Under the pieces are notes generated by a model. That model worked only from the letters and a program-made list of their open reading frames with translations, ran no database searches and was not told the DNA's origin. Shown in pieces: positions 51,001 to 57,416 of a DNA stretch of 64,000 nt; the first letter of the stretch is position 1, and every line of letters starts with the position of its first letter. A program made the translations under genes and the position numbers. This DNA comes from Sinotaia quadrata. Its lineage: Eukaryota; Mollusca; Gastropoda; Architaenioglossa; Viviparidae. The stretch covers positions 100,366,360-100,430,359 of the forward strand of contig CM054181.1 in NCBI GenBank assembly GCA_028829895.1, given 5' to 3'.

Positions 51001-54000
51001 CATAAACATAGACATATTGTTTGTATTTGTATTATCCTAATAAACATAGACATATTGTTTGTATTTGTATAATCCTCATAAACATAGACATATTGTTTGT
51101 ATTTGTATTATCCTCATAAACATAGACATATTGTTTGTACACTCTTCGTGTAAAGAGATAAAAACATACAGCTTATTTGTCCTCATATCCTGAAGACATA
51201 CATTTATTTGTATTTGTACACATTTCATTGAAACAGATCTATACAGGCATTTTGCATGTGCTTTTACGTACCTCATGAAAACAGATATACACCGGCATTT
51301 TTCTGGTATTTTCTGTCACGCGACGTCTGGAAACCAGTTTTCACTGCAAACGCTCATTCAGTTACTGATGTCTGACACTGACTTAACTGTAACTATAGCA
51401 ACTGCAATTACGTTTTGTCACTGCCAGATGCGAATATAAAGTGAGTTTTCGGGACCAGTTCGAGTGAAAACAAGCAGAGCCAGATTAAGGTAAGTTTTTT
51501 TTCAGACTGACAAGTCCAGATAGTAAGTATCAATTACGGAATCCGTTAGACTATCCGGCAACCGTTCAGAACTGGTTGGACCGCATTATTCGTAGTGTGG
51601 AAACTAGCAACCGCCAGTGGCATAAGAGGAGAAAAATTTGCCACAAGTTTGCAGACGGACGTTAACCAATCGACAATGACAGAATGGACAGCTGAGTCTT
51701 GGACAGAGTGAATTCAACTGCAGGGGGATTCCCATGGTGCTTTTGTTTTCTTCATGCAGTCTTTGTGTATGTTTGTCAAATCAACACATGCATTGCAAAC
51801 ATGCACCATGGAACGCAGTTTGCACGCAGAAAGAGAAAGAGACTACGGGACGGGGTGGGGGTGAGCAAAAGAGATAACCGAAGGGGGTGAGGGGTGCAGT
51901 GGCAGGACGATGTAGGTGAAAATGAAACGGACAGAATCAAAAAGGCATTGTTTGCCGGCAACGCGAGTACCAGCAGTCCCCTGGTCCAAACGACAAAGAG
52001 AAAAATCTTAAGCCTGGCTCGAGCTGGCTGACTGGACGTAGAAATAACAGGCCTGTCAAATACCCCCCCCCCAACGGCCCTGTAAATATCCTTTAACGCT
52101 CGCTTGTCAAACCCAGGACATCACTCGCCGCAACACCTTTGACTCATGAGAGCAGATGGCGAAGGTAGAAGGTGGTTGCTGCATTTCAGCACTGACGTTA
52201 CGTCCTCTCTGCGTTGTTACTTTCGATACACTGACAGAAACGACAGCAACTCTCAAATTCTCATCTATTTTATCGTGCTAAACGACAGCAACACTCAAAT
52301 TCTCATCTTTTTTATTGTGCTAAACGACAGCAACTCTCAAATTCTCATGTTTTTTATCGTGCTAAACAACAGCAACACTCAAATTCTCATCTTTTTTATC
52401 GTGCTAAACAACAGCAACTCTCAAATTCTTATCTATTTTATCGTGCTAAACAACGGCAACACTCAAATTCTTATCTTTTTTATCGTCCTAAACGACAGCA
52501 ACTCTCAAATTCTCATCTTTTTTATCGTGCTAAACAACAGCAACACTCAAATTCTCATCTTTTTTATCGTGCTAAACAACAGCAACTCTCAAATTCTTAT
52601 CTATTTTATCGTGCTAAACAACGGCAACACTCAAATTCTTATCTTTTTTATCGTCCTAAACGACAGCAACTCTCAAATTCTTATCTATTTTATCGTGCTA
52701 AACGACAGCAACACTCAAATTCTTATCTTTTTTATCGTGCTAAACAAATATACACTTTCCCCATTCACTGCTTCGTTAATAGAAAGCTCTAGTATATTTT
52801 CACTCAACAAAAAATTCACGGTACATTTTCATACTTCCTGTACATTTTCTGGCCAGGGCAAATTGTGTACACTGATATTAAAGTAATATTCTCACACACA
52901 TTAACTAATCAATTCTTGTTTGGTGATATTAAAATTCAATTCTTCTATATTTAATCTATAAAAGAAATTCCAATTTATGTACCTTAAAACTTAATTTCTG
53001 TACACGATACTGTATGTATTATTGTACATAGTTACAGTAACACTTAATTTCTGTACACGACACTGTATGTATTATTGTACATAGTTACAGTAACACTTAA
53101 TTTCTGTACACAATACTGTATGTATTATTGTACATAGTTACAGTAACACTTAATTTCTGTACACAATACTGTATGTATTATTGTACATAGTTACAGTAAC
53201 ACTTAATTTCTGTACACAATACTGTATGTATTATTGTACATAGTTACAGTAACACTTAATTTCTGTACACAATACTGTATGTATTATTGTACATAGTTAC
53301 AGTAACACTTAATTTCTGTACACAATACTGTATGTATTATTGTACATAGTTACAGTAACACTTAATTTCTGTGCACGACACTGTATGTATTATTGTACAT
53401 AGTTACAGTAACACTTAATTTCTGTACACAATACTGTATGTATTATTGTACATAGTTACAGTAACACTTAATTTCTGTACACAATACTGTATGTATTATT
53501 GTACATAGTTACAGTAACACTTAATTTCTGTACACGACACTGTATGTATTATTGTACATAGTTACAGTAACACTTAATTTCTGTGCACGACACTGTATGT
53601 ATTATTGTACATAGTTACAGTAACACTTAATTTCTGTACACAATACTGTATGTATTATTGTACATAGTTACAGTAACACTTAATTTCTGTACACAATACT
53701 GTATGTATTATTGTACATAGTTACAGTAACACTTAATTTCTGTACACAATACTGTATGTATTATTGTACATAGTTACAGTAACACTTAATTTCTGTACAC
53801 AATACTGTATGTATTATTGTACATAGTTACAGTAACACTTAATTTCTGTACACAATACTGTATGTATTATTGTACATAGTTACAGTAACACTTAATTTCT
53901 GTACACAATACTGTATCTATTGGTGTAATTATGTACATTTCACAAAAGTGTTTCCTTAAACTCTTAGGGCAATTTATGTCAACCTTTCTCAAATCATTAC

Positions 54001-54933
54001 TCTGGCAAATCGCGTTCAATTGGGTTATTATGACTCAAAACTCTTGTACATTTACTATTATGTACATATAAATGTACAGTTGTGGTATTATGATCCCAAA
54101 ACTTAGTAAATTATGTTATTACAACTCAAAACTGTACAGTTATGCTATAAATCCTCTACAGTTATGATATGCTAAAATAACCTTTTACCTGTACACTTTC
54201 GCCTGAATAATTGGTAAACAAGGTCAGTCTGCCTTCGTTAGCAAGTAATTGGTAAACAAGGTCAGTCTGTCTTCGTTAGCAAGTAATTGGTAAACAAGGT
54301 CAGTCTGCCTTCGTTAGCAAGTAATTGGTAAACAAGGTCAGTCTGCCTTCGTTAGCAAGTAATTGGTAAACAAGGTCAGTCTGCCTTCGTTAGCAAGTAA
54401 TTGGTAAACAAGGTCAGTCTGCCTTCGTTAGCAAGTAATTGGTAAACAAGGTCAGTCCGTCTTCGTTAGTGAATAATTGGTAAACAAGGTCAGTCTGCCT
54501 TCGTTAGTGAATAATTGGTAAACAAGGTCAGTCTGCCTTCGTTAGTGAATAATTGGTAAACAAGGTCAGTCTGCCTTCGTTAGTGAATAATTGGTAAACA
54601 AGGTCAGTCCGTCTTCGTTAGCCAGTAGTTGGTAAACAGTCTGTTTGCCTTCGTTAATCAGTCAGTTTGTCTGTAAACCCTAAGTTACTTAATTCGAGGG
54701 AATAAACACAAAGTTCATTTCATTTTCACACCCACCTTATCCAGGAGACCGTAACAATATGCAGTGCCTTCAATGCGTTCTCGCGTATTTTCCAGCTGTG
54801 TCGTGAACGCATGAAGCTGTTTCTTGAGCATGCGGGCGCCATCCCGGTAGCCCAGGGCTCCTTCACTGAACGCAGCCGATTGGGCCAACATACTAGCTTC
54901 TTCCAGTAAGTCGTTACCTTTCTCAATGTGTGT
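26588..54933 (-). CDS. PLEKHG4: Puratrophin-1 / PLEKHG4-type Rho guanine nucleotide exchange factor, C-terminal 954 residues (13 exons, 5' incomplete)
   Basis: Complement join, in gene order: 54933-54736, 40565-39469, 38599-38423, 37332-37083, 36393-36304, 35646-35503, 32964-32887, 30740-30567, 30346-30169, 28691-28572, 28454-28254, 27983-27832, 26593-26588. Every junction is GT-AG with matching phase, giving 954 codons plus TGA. The order is: two blocks of spectrin-like helix, a long Ser-rich linker, a DH domain (TERDYVRSLEYVIENY; LASYLLKPVQRMGKYALLLK), a PH domain (DEFLVFQGRKKMIRRIFLFE; KFEIWFRRRS; invariant Trp in TWVREISKLLW), and a tail with MASMGIGNK, RTRSSIAV and LGSLNLAFDPLD. These tail blocks match my recollection of PLEKHG4 and its relatives ARHGEF40 (Solo) and zebrafish quattro. 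The DH-PH unit should catalyse GDP release from a Rho-family GTPase. A CRAL-TRIO-type N-terminus is expected upstream and is not seen. Confidence 0.88.
27271..27298. promoter_or_regulatory. CRE-like and RFX X-box-like sites
   Basis: A palindromic GTGACGTCAC (27271-27280) is followed 6 bases later by GTTGCTATGGTGA (27286-27298), which resembles the RFX X-box consensus with about three mismatches. It lies inside the last intron of the puratrophin-like gene. Function is untested. Confidence 0.3.
27595..27831. repeat. 56-bp tandem array built from an exon-donor junction
   Basis: Units contain CACTTACATCTGTTATCATA and TGCCTAGTAAAATATAACAG (+ strand). The ACTTAC|ATCTGT core and the next ~25 bases match the real exon end at 27832 (ACTTAC|ATCTGTCATGACAGGCTCAG). 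Four intronic copies precede the real junction; the nearest (from about 27781) keeps ATCTGTCATGA. Confidence 0.85.
27832..27983 (-). CDS. PLEKHG4: Puratrophin-like exon: acidic Ser/Gln tail
   Basis: The acceptor is TTTTATACTAG before 27983 and the donor is GAT|GTAAGT after 27832; it enters in phase 1 and leaves in phase 0. It encodes ESGIETDNSVEDLGCMPQQE, QTIQISQDQSYSEVSKSEVF and TQNLTEPVMTD. If the donor is not used, the frame reads on for 18 residues to a stop at 27775-27777. About 28 bases of its end, with the donor, are repeated in the intron. Confidence 0.82.
27984..28253 (-). other. Intron of the puratrophin-like gene
   Basis: Bounded on the - strand by GTATGT and ATACTAG. AT-rich, nothing else seen. 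Confidence 0.75.
28254..28454 (-). CDS. PLEKHG4: Puratrophin-like exon: Ser-rich tail
   Basis: The acceptor is CATTATTTCAG before 28454 and the donor is ATG|GTATGT after 28254; phase 1 at both ends. It encodes RTRSSIAVSSFEYLRNGTKR, PHSIISVSSNSSSNSSHSSL and GLLGSLNLAFDPLDNPRHQR. RxRSSIAV and LGSLNL are family blocks. The Ser/Asn run between them is low complexity. Confidence 0.88.
28572..28691 (-). CDS. PLEKHG4: Puratrophin-like exon: post-PH conserved segment
   Basis: The acceptor is TTGTGTTTCAG before 28691 and the donor is GAT|GTGAGT after 28572; phase 1 at both ends. It encodes ESHINEMASMGIGNKPCLDI then KPSNDNIQNRSLNVELPSRG. The MxSMGxGNK core after the PH domain is shared with PLEKHG4 as I recall it. 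Confidence 0.88.
28993..29221. repeat. 45-bp tandem repeat, five copies
   Basis: CTAGTGGGGAGATAAACAAA begins at 28997, 29042, 29087, 29132 (variant) and 29177. Copies are nearly identical. Confidence 0.95.
29907..29990 (+). mobile_element. hAT-type transposon terminus
   Basis: CAGGGGTCTCAAACTCATGG then CCCGCATGACGATATTTTG, followed by TGTGGCCCACA and GTTCGGCCCGCACG. The start matches hAT termini and the GGCCCGC motif recurs as is usual just inside such ends. No second end was found before the exon at 30169. Confidence 0.65.
30169..30346 (-). CDS. PLEKHG4: Puratrophin-like exon: PH domain, C-terminal half
   Basis: The acceptor is CTTTCTGAAG before 30346 and the donor is GAG|GTAGGA after 30169; it leaves in phase 1. 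It encodes MADIGLTENYGDSGYKFEIW, FRRRSLGGNYILQAPNSEVK and RTWVREISKLLWHQAIKNRG. The Trp in the final helix is the near-invariant PH-domain Trp. The Met at its first codon is internal, not a start. Confidence 0.93.
30567..30740 (-). CDS. PLEKHG4: Puratrophin-like exon: PH domain, N-terminal half
   Basis: Fifty-eight codons, phase 0 at both ends. The acceptor is TTGTGGCCACAG before 30740 and the donor is AAG|GTATAT after 30567. It encodes VNLQEQGKLLRQDEFLVFQG, RKKMIRRIFLFEDLLLFSKT and RRGRQGQHDIYVYKHSFK. These are the first strands of the PH domain, with the usual R-x-I/V-F-L-F-E-D-L-L-L-F-S-K pattern. Confidence 0.93.
30741..32886 (-). other. Intron of the puratrophin-like gene
   Basis: Bounded on the - strand by GTAAGT and GGCCACAG. 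AT-rich. Apart from the repeat at 32585-32755, nothing is seen. Confidence 0.75.
32585..32755. repeat. ~55-bp tandem repeat, three copies
   Basis: CTTTGTAATTAAAAAGAATC-like starts lie near 32586, 32643 and 32696, followed by GTCATTTTCATCTATTCAT. Confidence 0.85.
32887..32964 (-). CDS. PLEKHG4: Puratrophin-like exon: last DH helix
   Basis: Twenty-six codons, phase 0 at both ends. The acceptor is ACATTTTCAG before 32964 and the donor is GAT|GTAAGT after 32887. It encodes AAEEMVRFQLRHGNDLLAMD then SLRDCD. The FQLRHGNDLLAMD stretch, leading into the DH-PH junction, is highly characteristic of PLEKHG4-family GEFs. Confidence 0.92.
33125..33310. repeat. 40-bp tandem repeat, about four to five copies
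   Basis: The unit is ACTGTACAAATATAAGCACG then GATATAAGCATACTTGCACT. Copies are almost identical. Confidence 0.93.
33400..33775. repeat. ~41-bp degenerate array, distal part of the 35503 donor-derived array
   Basis: Units contain CTGTAAAATGTATATC and GAGATCAGCCTA. The same unit continues at 35276-35502 next to the exon; a 1.49-kb element separates the two parts. Confidence 0.85.
33776..35266. mobile_element. Non-autonomous DNA transposon-like element with terminal inverted repeats
   Basis: The left end is AGGCTCATTTTCTGGGCAAG; the reverse complement of the right end is GCTCATTCTCTGGGCAAGCG. TATA flanks both sides (33772-33775 and 35267-35270). Removing the element and one TATA restores a tandem unit, GTAAAATGTATATCTT, so the insertion site is readable. 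The 1491-bp interior is AT-rich with no transposase ORF. A TA-targeting family (Tc1/mariner-like) would fit but is not proven. Confidence 0.72.
35276..35502. repeat. 40-bp tandem array built from an exon-donor junction
   Basis: CTTGAGAT landmarks occur at 35277, 35308, 35382, 35422 and 35463, and the real exon end is the next at 35503. The unit is TGACTGTAAAATGTAT then NTCTTGAGATCAGCATA; the exon junction reads ACTGTACACATTTTTAC|CTTGAGATCAGCATA in the same register. Confidence 0.88.
35503..35646 (-). CDS. PLEKHG4: Puratrophin-like exon: DH domain, conserved region 3
   Basis: Forty-eight codons, phase 0 at both ends. The acceptor is TTTGTGTTGGCAG before 35646 and the donor is AAG|GTAAAA after 35503. 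It encodes QKQLELTDRMDLASYLLKPV then QRMGKYALLLKQILKECPES. The LLKPVQRMGKYxLLL motif is the signature of the DH catalytic core. The donor end of the exon is repeated in the downstream intron. Confidence 0.93.
35740..36040. repeat. ~46-bp tandem repeat, five to six copies
   Basis: AACTGTTACAGATGGAGAAAG recurs at 35811, 35857, 35903, 35951 and 35988, followed by ATAAAAAGGCAAAAATACTA. Confidence 0.9.
36041..36303 (-). other. Intron remainder of the puratrophin-like gene
   Basis: AT-rich, no features seen. Confidence 0.6.
36304..36393 (-). CDS. PLEKHG4: Puratrophin-like exon: DH domain, middle
   Basis: Thirty codons, phase 0 at both ends. The acceptor is ATTACTTTCAG before 36393 and the donor is AGG|GTAAAT after 36304. 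It encodes ENDFHLYTLYNKNKPKSDDL then MMEKGKDFFR, matching the YxxYxxNKPKSD segment of puratrophin-family DH domains. It was recovered by joining splice sites, because it is too short to stand out as an ORF. Confidence 0.88.
36394..37082 (-). other. Intron of the puratrophin-like gene
   Basis: Bounded on the - strand by GTAAGT and TTACTTTCAG. Nothing else seen. Confidence 0.75.
37083..37332 (-). CDS. PLEKHG4: Puratrophin-like exon: DH domain, conserved region 1
   Basis: The acceptor is CTCTTATGATAG before 37332 and the donor is CAT|GTAAGT after 37083. It encodes TILLIMNEMVQTERDYVRSL, EYVIENYIPELERLDVPQPL and a stretch ending HPIHVGHYFLRH[...]. The first of these is the CR1 helix of Dbl-homology domains, whose conserved Glu contacts the Rho GTPase. 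RGKRNVIFGNIERIYHFH is the next DH helix. Confidence 0.92.
37333..38422 (-). other. Intron of the puratrophin-like gene
   Basis: Bounded on the - strand by GTAGCA and TTATGATAG. AT-rich, no features seen. Confidence 0.75.
38423..38599 (-). CDS. PLEKHG4: Puratrophin-like exon: acidic linker before the DH domain
   Basis: The acceptor is AACATATACAG before 38599 and the donor is GAG|GTAGCA after 38423; phase 2 at both ends, 177 bases. It encodes MPEEDEEYQESSQEQTESNG, then KIKWTPASVNSHLHQTSRAT and LRLSDAELKSRR. The symmetric phase means skipping it would keep the frame. No domain is recognised. Confidence 0.75.
38625..38830. repeat. ~41-bp tandem repeat on the acceptor side of the 38599 exon
   Basis: ATAGTAATTGTGCAATTACA then NTTGTCAAACACTTTTAA, twice almost identical, with more degenerate copies either side. 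Confidence 0.8.
39005..39468. repeat. ~60-bp degenerate array built from an exon-donor junction
   Basis: CTTGGAAGATTATC-like blocks occur at 39013, 39075, 39132, 39202, 39261, 39316, 39345 and 39409, and the real exon end (CTTGGAAGACTATC) is the next at 39469. Each is preceded by ACTGAC, ACTGAT or GTGAC, equivalent to the donor position on the - strand. Confidence 0.85.
39469..40565 (-). CDS. PLEKHG4: Puratrophin-like large exon: spectrin-like helices and Ser-rich linker
   Basis: The acceptor is CTTCCATTTCAG before 40565 and the donor is AAG|GTCAGT after 39469. The exon has 1097 bases and leaves in phase 2. The first roughly 110 residues (SYEWALEAMKYVASMKMEHC onward; QCCVAKARCQETYHLLLLRQ) continue the helical region. 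The rest is a disordered Ser/Thr/Pro-rich linker with RHSSSRSRKSKG, LSRTISQPITLP and KKMLKRASTAP, which resemble basophilic kinase or 14-3-3 sites. The donor is the last unit of a degenerate array in the intron below it. Confidence 0.88.
42925..42970 (+). mobile_element. pogo/Tigger-like transposon terminus
   Basis: CAGTGAAATCCCGCGATAAC then GCAAATTCGGATATAACGTG resembles the ends of pogo-type elements (CAGT...CCGC.ATAACG...GGATATAACG). No opposite terminus was found nearby. Confidence 0.5.
43187..43255. repeat. Perfect 14-bp inverted repeat with 41-bp loop
   Basis: TTTTCTCCAGAGGA (43187-43200) is repeated inverted as TCCTCTGGAGAAAA (43242-43255). It could be the ends of a tiny MITE-like sequence or a hairpin. 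Confidence 0.7.
44160..44220 (+). ncRNA. tRNA-like remnant (SINE head or tRNA pseudogene)
   Basis: TTAGGTCATGTGG resembles an RNA polymerase III A box, and GGGTTCGAGTA, about 37 bases on, resembles a B box. The sequence between (TTCGCTTCTGCACGG) resembles an anticodon arm. The acceptor stem does not pair, so it is not a functional tRNA. Confidence 0.25.
45028..45083. repeat. CA microsatellite
   Basis: About 27 CA units. Confidence 0.97.
45238..45344. repeat. CA/CG microsatellite
   Basis: CA units with an internal GCGCGCGCG block, followed by a short CT run. Alternating purine-pyrimidine with CG is a classic Z-DNA-forming composition. Confidence 0.95.
45583..45880. repeat. Degenerate ~50-60 bp tandem repeat
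   Basis: CACTAGGCCCAATATTTTAC then CAATTCAAAGACTAGCTTTG recurs about five times. Confidence 0.85.
45881..47748. other. Unique intronic sequence
   Basis: No repeats beyond short A-runs and no supported exon on either strand. Confidence 0.45.
47749..47836. repeat. CA microsatellite
   Basis: About 44 CA units, uninterrupted. Confidence 0.97.
48018..48053. repeat. TG/GA microsatellite
   Basis: About 13 TG units followed by a short GA run. Confidence 0.92.
48058..48228. repeat. 34-bp tandem repeat, five copies
   Basis: CTTGCACGTTACGATAAGG then ATAGATGAAGTCTTT. Copies alternate between TTACGATAAGG and TTACTATAAGG. Confidence 0.93.
48255..48495. repeat. ~36-bp tandem repeat, about six to seven copies
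   Basis: The unit is approximately GGCACTGATGAAATTCCTAT then ACATCACTAAG. Confidence 0.88.
48545..49480. repeat. ~36-bp tandem repeat, more than 20 copies
   Basis: The unit is approximately GACAGAAATAACAGACCAAA then GTCCTGTACATTAA, with substitutions and small indels. It grades into the next arrays. Confidence 0.92.
49660..49940. repeat. ~60-70 bp composite units of the same family
   Basis: Paired half-units ATTACTATAGAGACAATACA and ATTACGATACAGACAATAAA alternate, separated by TCTAAACATGTAC and GAGCTATACATGTAC. Confidence 0.88.
49941..50130. repeat. 40-bp tandem repeat, five copies, same family
   Basis: GATAAAGACAACAGATCAAA then GTGCTATATGTGTACATTAC. Copies are nearly identical. Confidence 0.93.
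50131..50285. repeat. 36-bp tandem repeat, four copies, same family
   Basis: GAGACAATAGATCAATGTCC then TGAATACTGTACAACA. Since 36 is divisible by 3, frames stay open on both strands. Confidence 0.94.
50749..51142. repeat. 38-bp tandem repeat, about 10-11 copies
   Basis: CATATTGTTTGTATTTGTAT then TATCCTCATAAACATAGA. Copies differ by single bases. Confidence 0.95.
51435..51491 (+). promoter_or_regulatory. Candidate promoter with TATA box and short first exon
   Basis: TATAAA (51435-51440) is followed by an initiator-like CCAGTTC at 51455 and a perfect 5' splice site AAG|GTAAGT with the exon ending at 51489. It points opposite to the host intron. No downstream exon was found. Confidence 0.2.
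52239..52742. repeat. 42-bp tandem repeat, 12 copies, with a 168-bp higher-order period
   Basis: The unit is AACGACAGCAACTCTCAAAT then TCTCATCTATTTTATCGTGCTA. ACT/ACA alternate between odd and even copies, and units 3-6 match units 7-10. The 246-codon + strand frame across it exists because 42 is divisible by 3. Confidence 0.95.
52986..53935. repeat. 53-bp tandem repeat, about 18 copies
   Basis: CACTTAATTTCTGTACACAA then TACTGTATGTATTATTGTAC and ATAGTTACAGTAA. Starts occur every 53 bases from 53041 to 53889. Copies are nearly identical, with CGACAC and GTGCAC variants. Confidence 0.97.
54208..54650. repeat. 38-bp tandem repeat, about 12 copies
   Basis: AATTGGTAAACAAGGTCAGT then CTGCCTTCGTTAGCAAGT. 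A switch from GCAAGT to GTGAAT splits it into two blocks near 54475. Confidence 0.96.
54736..54933 (-). CDS. PLEKHG4: Puratrophin-like exon: spectrin-like helices (first recognised exon)
   Basis: The acceptor is GTTTCTTTTCAG before 54933 and the donor is AAG|GTGGGT after 54736. It encodes exactly 66 codons, phase 0 at both ends: THIEKGNDLLEEASMLAQSA, then helix-compatible sequence ending TAYCYGLLDK. The heptad-like Leu spacing suits a spectrin-type coiled coil. The GC content is clearly above the surrounding repeats. Earlier exons must exist but I found none between 54934 and 64000. Confidence 0.82.
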
Positions 54934-55264
54934 CTGAAAAGAAACACAAACAGTTATCAGAGAATTGTAAAATACTGACAGATTTTATATGTTTAAAAAT
55001 CATCCAAAGAACAAGAAATACATTAACATTTTGATGACTGGCCTTGATCGATTATGTGAGATGGGAAGGGATCAATGAAACGTGTCAATAAGCTAAATCA
55101 ACCAACACCAACAAAGTTACGTGTTCTGATAGCATATTTCAAACTGTACACATATCCCAAACGGTTACTGTCAAATAAGCGACTGAAAAAAAAACTAATT
55201 GTGTTTCTGCGACATTTTCAATATTCCAGAACGAAAACAAGCCTATGATGACACGGTGCACTAC
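54934..55264. other. Intron upstream of the first recognised puratrophin-like exon
   Basis: Unique sequence; the acceptor at 54934-54935 is all that is recognised. Confidence 0.5.
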
Positions 55265-55272
55265 ATCTTTTT

Positions 55273-55712
55273 CTACCGAATGCATAACACCTCTCAGTGC
55301 AATACATAGTCACTCTTTTCTACCGAATGCATAAAACCTCTCAGTGCAATACATAGTCACTCTTTTCTACCGAATGCATAACACCTCTCAGTGCAATACA
55401 TAGTCACTCTTTTCTACCGAATGCATAACACCTCTCTGTGCAATACATAGTCACTCTTTTCTACCGAATGCATAACACCTCTCTGTGCAATACATAGTCA
55501 CTCTTTTCTACCGAATGCATAACACCTCTCTGTGCAATACATAGTCACTCTTTTCTACCGAATGCATAACACCTCTCTGTGCAATACATAGTCACTCTTT
55601 TCTACCGAATGCATAACACCTCTCTGTGCAATACATAGTCACTCTTTTCTACCGAATGCATAACACCTCTCTGTGCAATACATAGTCACTCTTCTACTGA
55701 ATGCAAGATACC
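55273..55712. repeat. 47-bp tandem repeat, nine to ten copies
   Basis: CTACCGAATGCATAACACCT then CTCTGTGCAATACATAGTCA. Starts occur every 47 bases from 55273 to 55649. Confidence 0.96.
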
Positions 55713-56975
55713 TGACAATGCACCACACATACCCGTTTCTACTTAAGACATGACATTTGACAATGGTTACAGTTACTCGTTGCTAGTGAAGGTATGACAT
55801 TTGACAAGAGATAACGTGCCTTGTGTTGATATAATTTGCATGCCGCGAAAAGAATCATCATTGACTGAGTCATGGCCCAGAACGTTGTAGCCATTTAATG
55901 TCGCCATGATTGTGGTGGGTATTTTTAAACACCAAATTTTGGCAACAGAAACTTTGCCAGGACGTTTAGGTAAGTTGAAATTATTGAAATATTTTTTATA
56001 TAAGTTTGCTGTAGATTCCGAGTCACTTAATTTGAAGCAGAGACAGTGAACATATCCTGCCAGTCCCATTAATCTGAGCAAGGTACTTGTCCTTCCAGTC
56101 TATTTAATCTGAACATCAATGTACTAATCCTGTCAGTCCGGCCACTCTGAACAAGGAACGCAATAACAATTAAGCGGGCATTCGGGTTGCTGTGAGCACC
56201 AAGAAACACAGTTGACAGTCACACTAAATGATGTGAACAAGGAGTCTGAACAGTGAGTCAGGTGGACATAAAAACTTAATCATTAAGCCACGTTGATCTG
56301 TACCAGAAATTTCATCAGCTTGATTTGCAGTGGACAGCTAGGAACCTCAATCAGCTTACTGTGAACAAGAAATTTAAGTAGTCAGTTCGATCGCTGTGAA
56401 AAGAGACCCAAGCAGATGGTCACGGTTAGTTTTGAACAAGGAACTTAAGCAGGAAATACGGTCAAGTGATTGAATATTGCATTTAAGCAGTCAGTTCCAT
56501 CCCTCTGAACACAGACTCCAGCAGACGGTCGGCCAAAAGTGAACATAGAGATTAAGCAAACTTTCAGAGTCAGGTTACTTACTATAAGCAAATGAAAATT
56601 GAAAGCAAAACATTCTACTGTAATGTATATATACGTTTTACTCGAATAAACTCCCAACATTTCAACACACAAAAACTCTTCAGTCAGTTCAAATCGCACA
56701 TTGTAACGCATTAAATATAGAATCTCAAAACAATTTGTAACACCTAAAATATCCATTTGTAGCGCGCCAAACCGAGACTAGAAGCACAGGTAGCTTCATA
56801 ATAATATAATTTACCAGGACAAAGGGAATGCAAGACCAAGCAAGAAAAACTTTGGATAGCAACAGATTTGTCAAGTAAGTAGCCAAGTACGTTCTTTACA
56901 GATAATCTATTATTGTAATATTTGGTGGAGACAGTGCTTTACAAGATGGATCCAACTGGTAGACTGCTAAGTAAA
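55713..56975. other. Unique sequence, probably intronic
   Basis: A - strand frame at 55773-56081 and another at 56445-56756 have no recognisable protein features. No splice-supported exon was found. Confidence 0.4.
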
Positions 56976-56980
56976 GTATG

Positions 56981-57416
56981 CGCCAAGAAAGACACTGAAA
57001 GCAAATAAAGCATACGCCAAGAAAGACACTGAAAACAAATAAAGCATACGCCAAGAAAGACACTGAAAACAAATAAAGCATACGCCAAGAAAGACACTGA
57101 AAACAAATAAAGTATACGCCAAGAAAGACACTGAAAACAAATAAAGTATACGCCAAGAAAGACACTGAAAGCAAATAAAGCATACGCCAAGAAAGACACT
57201 GAAAACAAATAAAGCATACGCCAAGAAAGACACTGAAAACAAATAAAGCATACGCCAAGAAAGACACTGAAAACAAATAAAGTATACGCCAAGAAAGACA
57301 CTGAAAACAAATAAAGTATACGCCAAGAAAGACACTGAAAGCAAATAAAGTATACGCCAAGAAAGACACTGAAAACAAATAAAGTATACGCTAAGAAAGA
57401 CACTGAAAGCTAATAA
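56981..57416. repeat. 34-bp tandem repeat, 13 copies
   Basis: CGCCAAGAAAGACACTGAAA then ACAAATAAAGCATA, every 34 bases from 56981 to 57389. Variants GCAAAT/ACAAAT and GCATA/GTATA form a higher-order pattern. All three - strand frames are open across it because the unit has no - strand stop. Confidence 0.97.

Larger units (their letters stand above)
40566..54735 (-). other. 14.2-kb intron of the puratrophin-like gene, rich in tandem arrays
   Basis: Bounded on the - strand by GTGGGT (54735) and CCATTTCAG (40566). From 40.6 to 43 kb it is AT-rich without structure; 43.7-44.7, 46-47.7 and 51.3-52.2 kb are less AT-rich, unique sequence. Most of the rest is tandem repeats, listed individually. Confidence 0.7.

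Noticed and set aside
48058..51142. CRISPR-like regular repeats
   Set aside because: Units abut directly with no unique spacers and the genome is eukaryotic; these are minisatellites.
52146..52886. 246-codon + strand frame
   Set aside because: Created by twelve 42-bp repeat units; flanking codons show nothing recognisable.
54208..54735. Fourth donor-seeded array at the 54736 donor
   Set aside because: The 38-bp unit shares no sequence with the exon end CTTATCCAGGAG or its donor.
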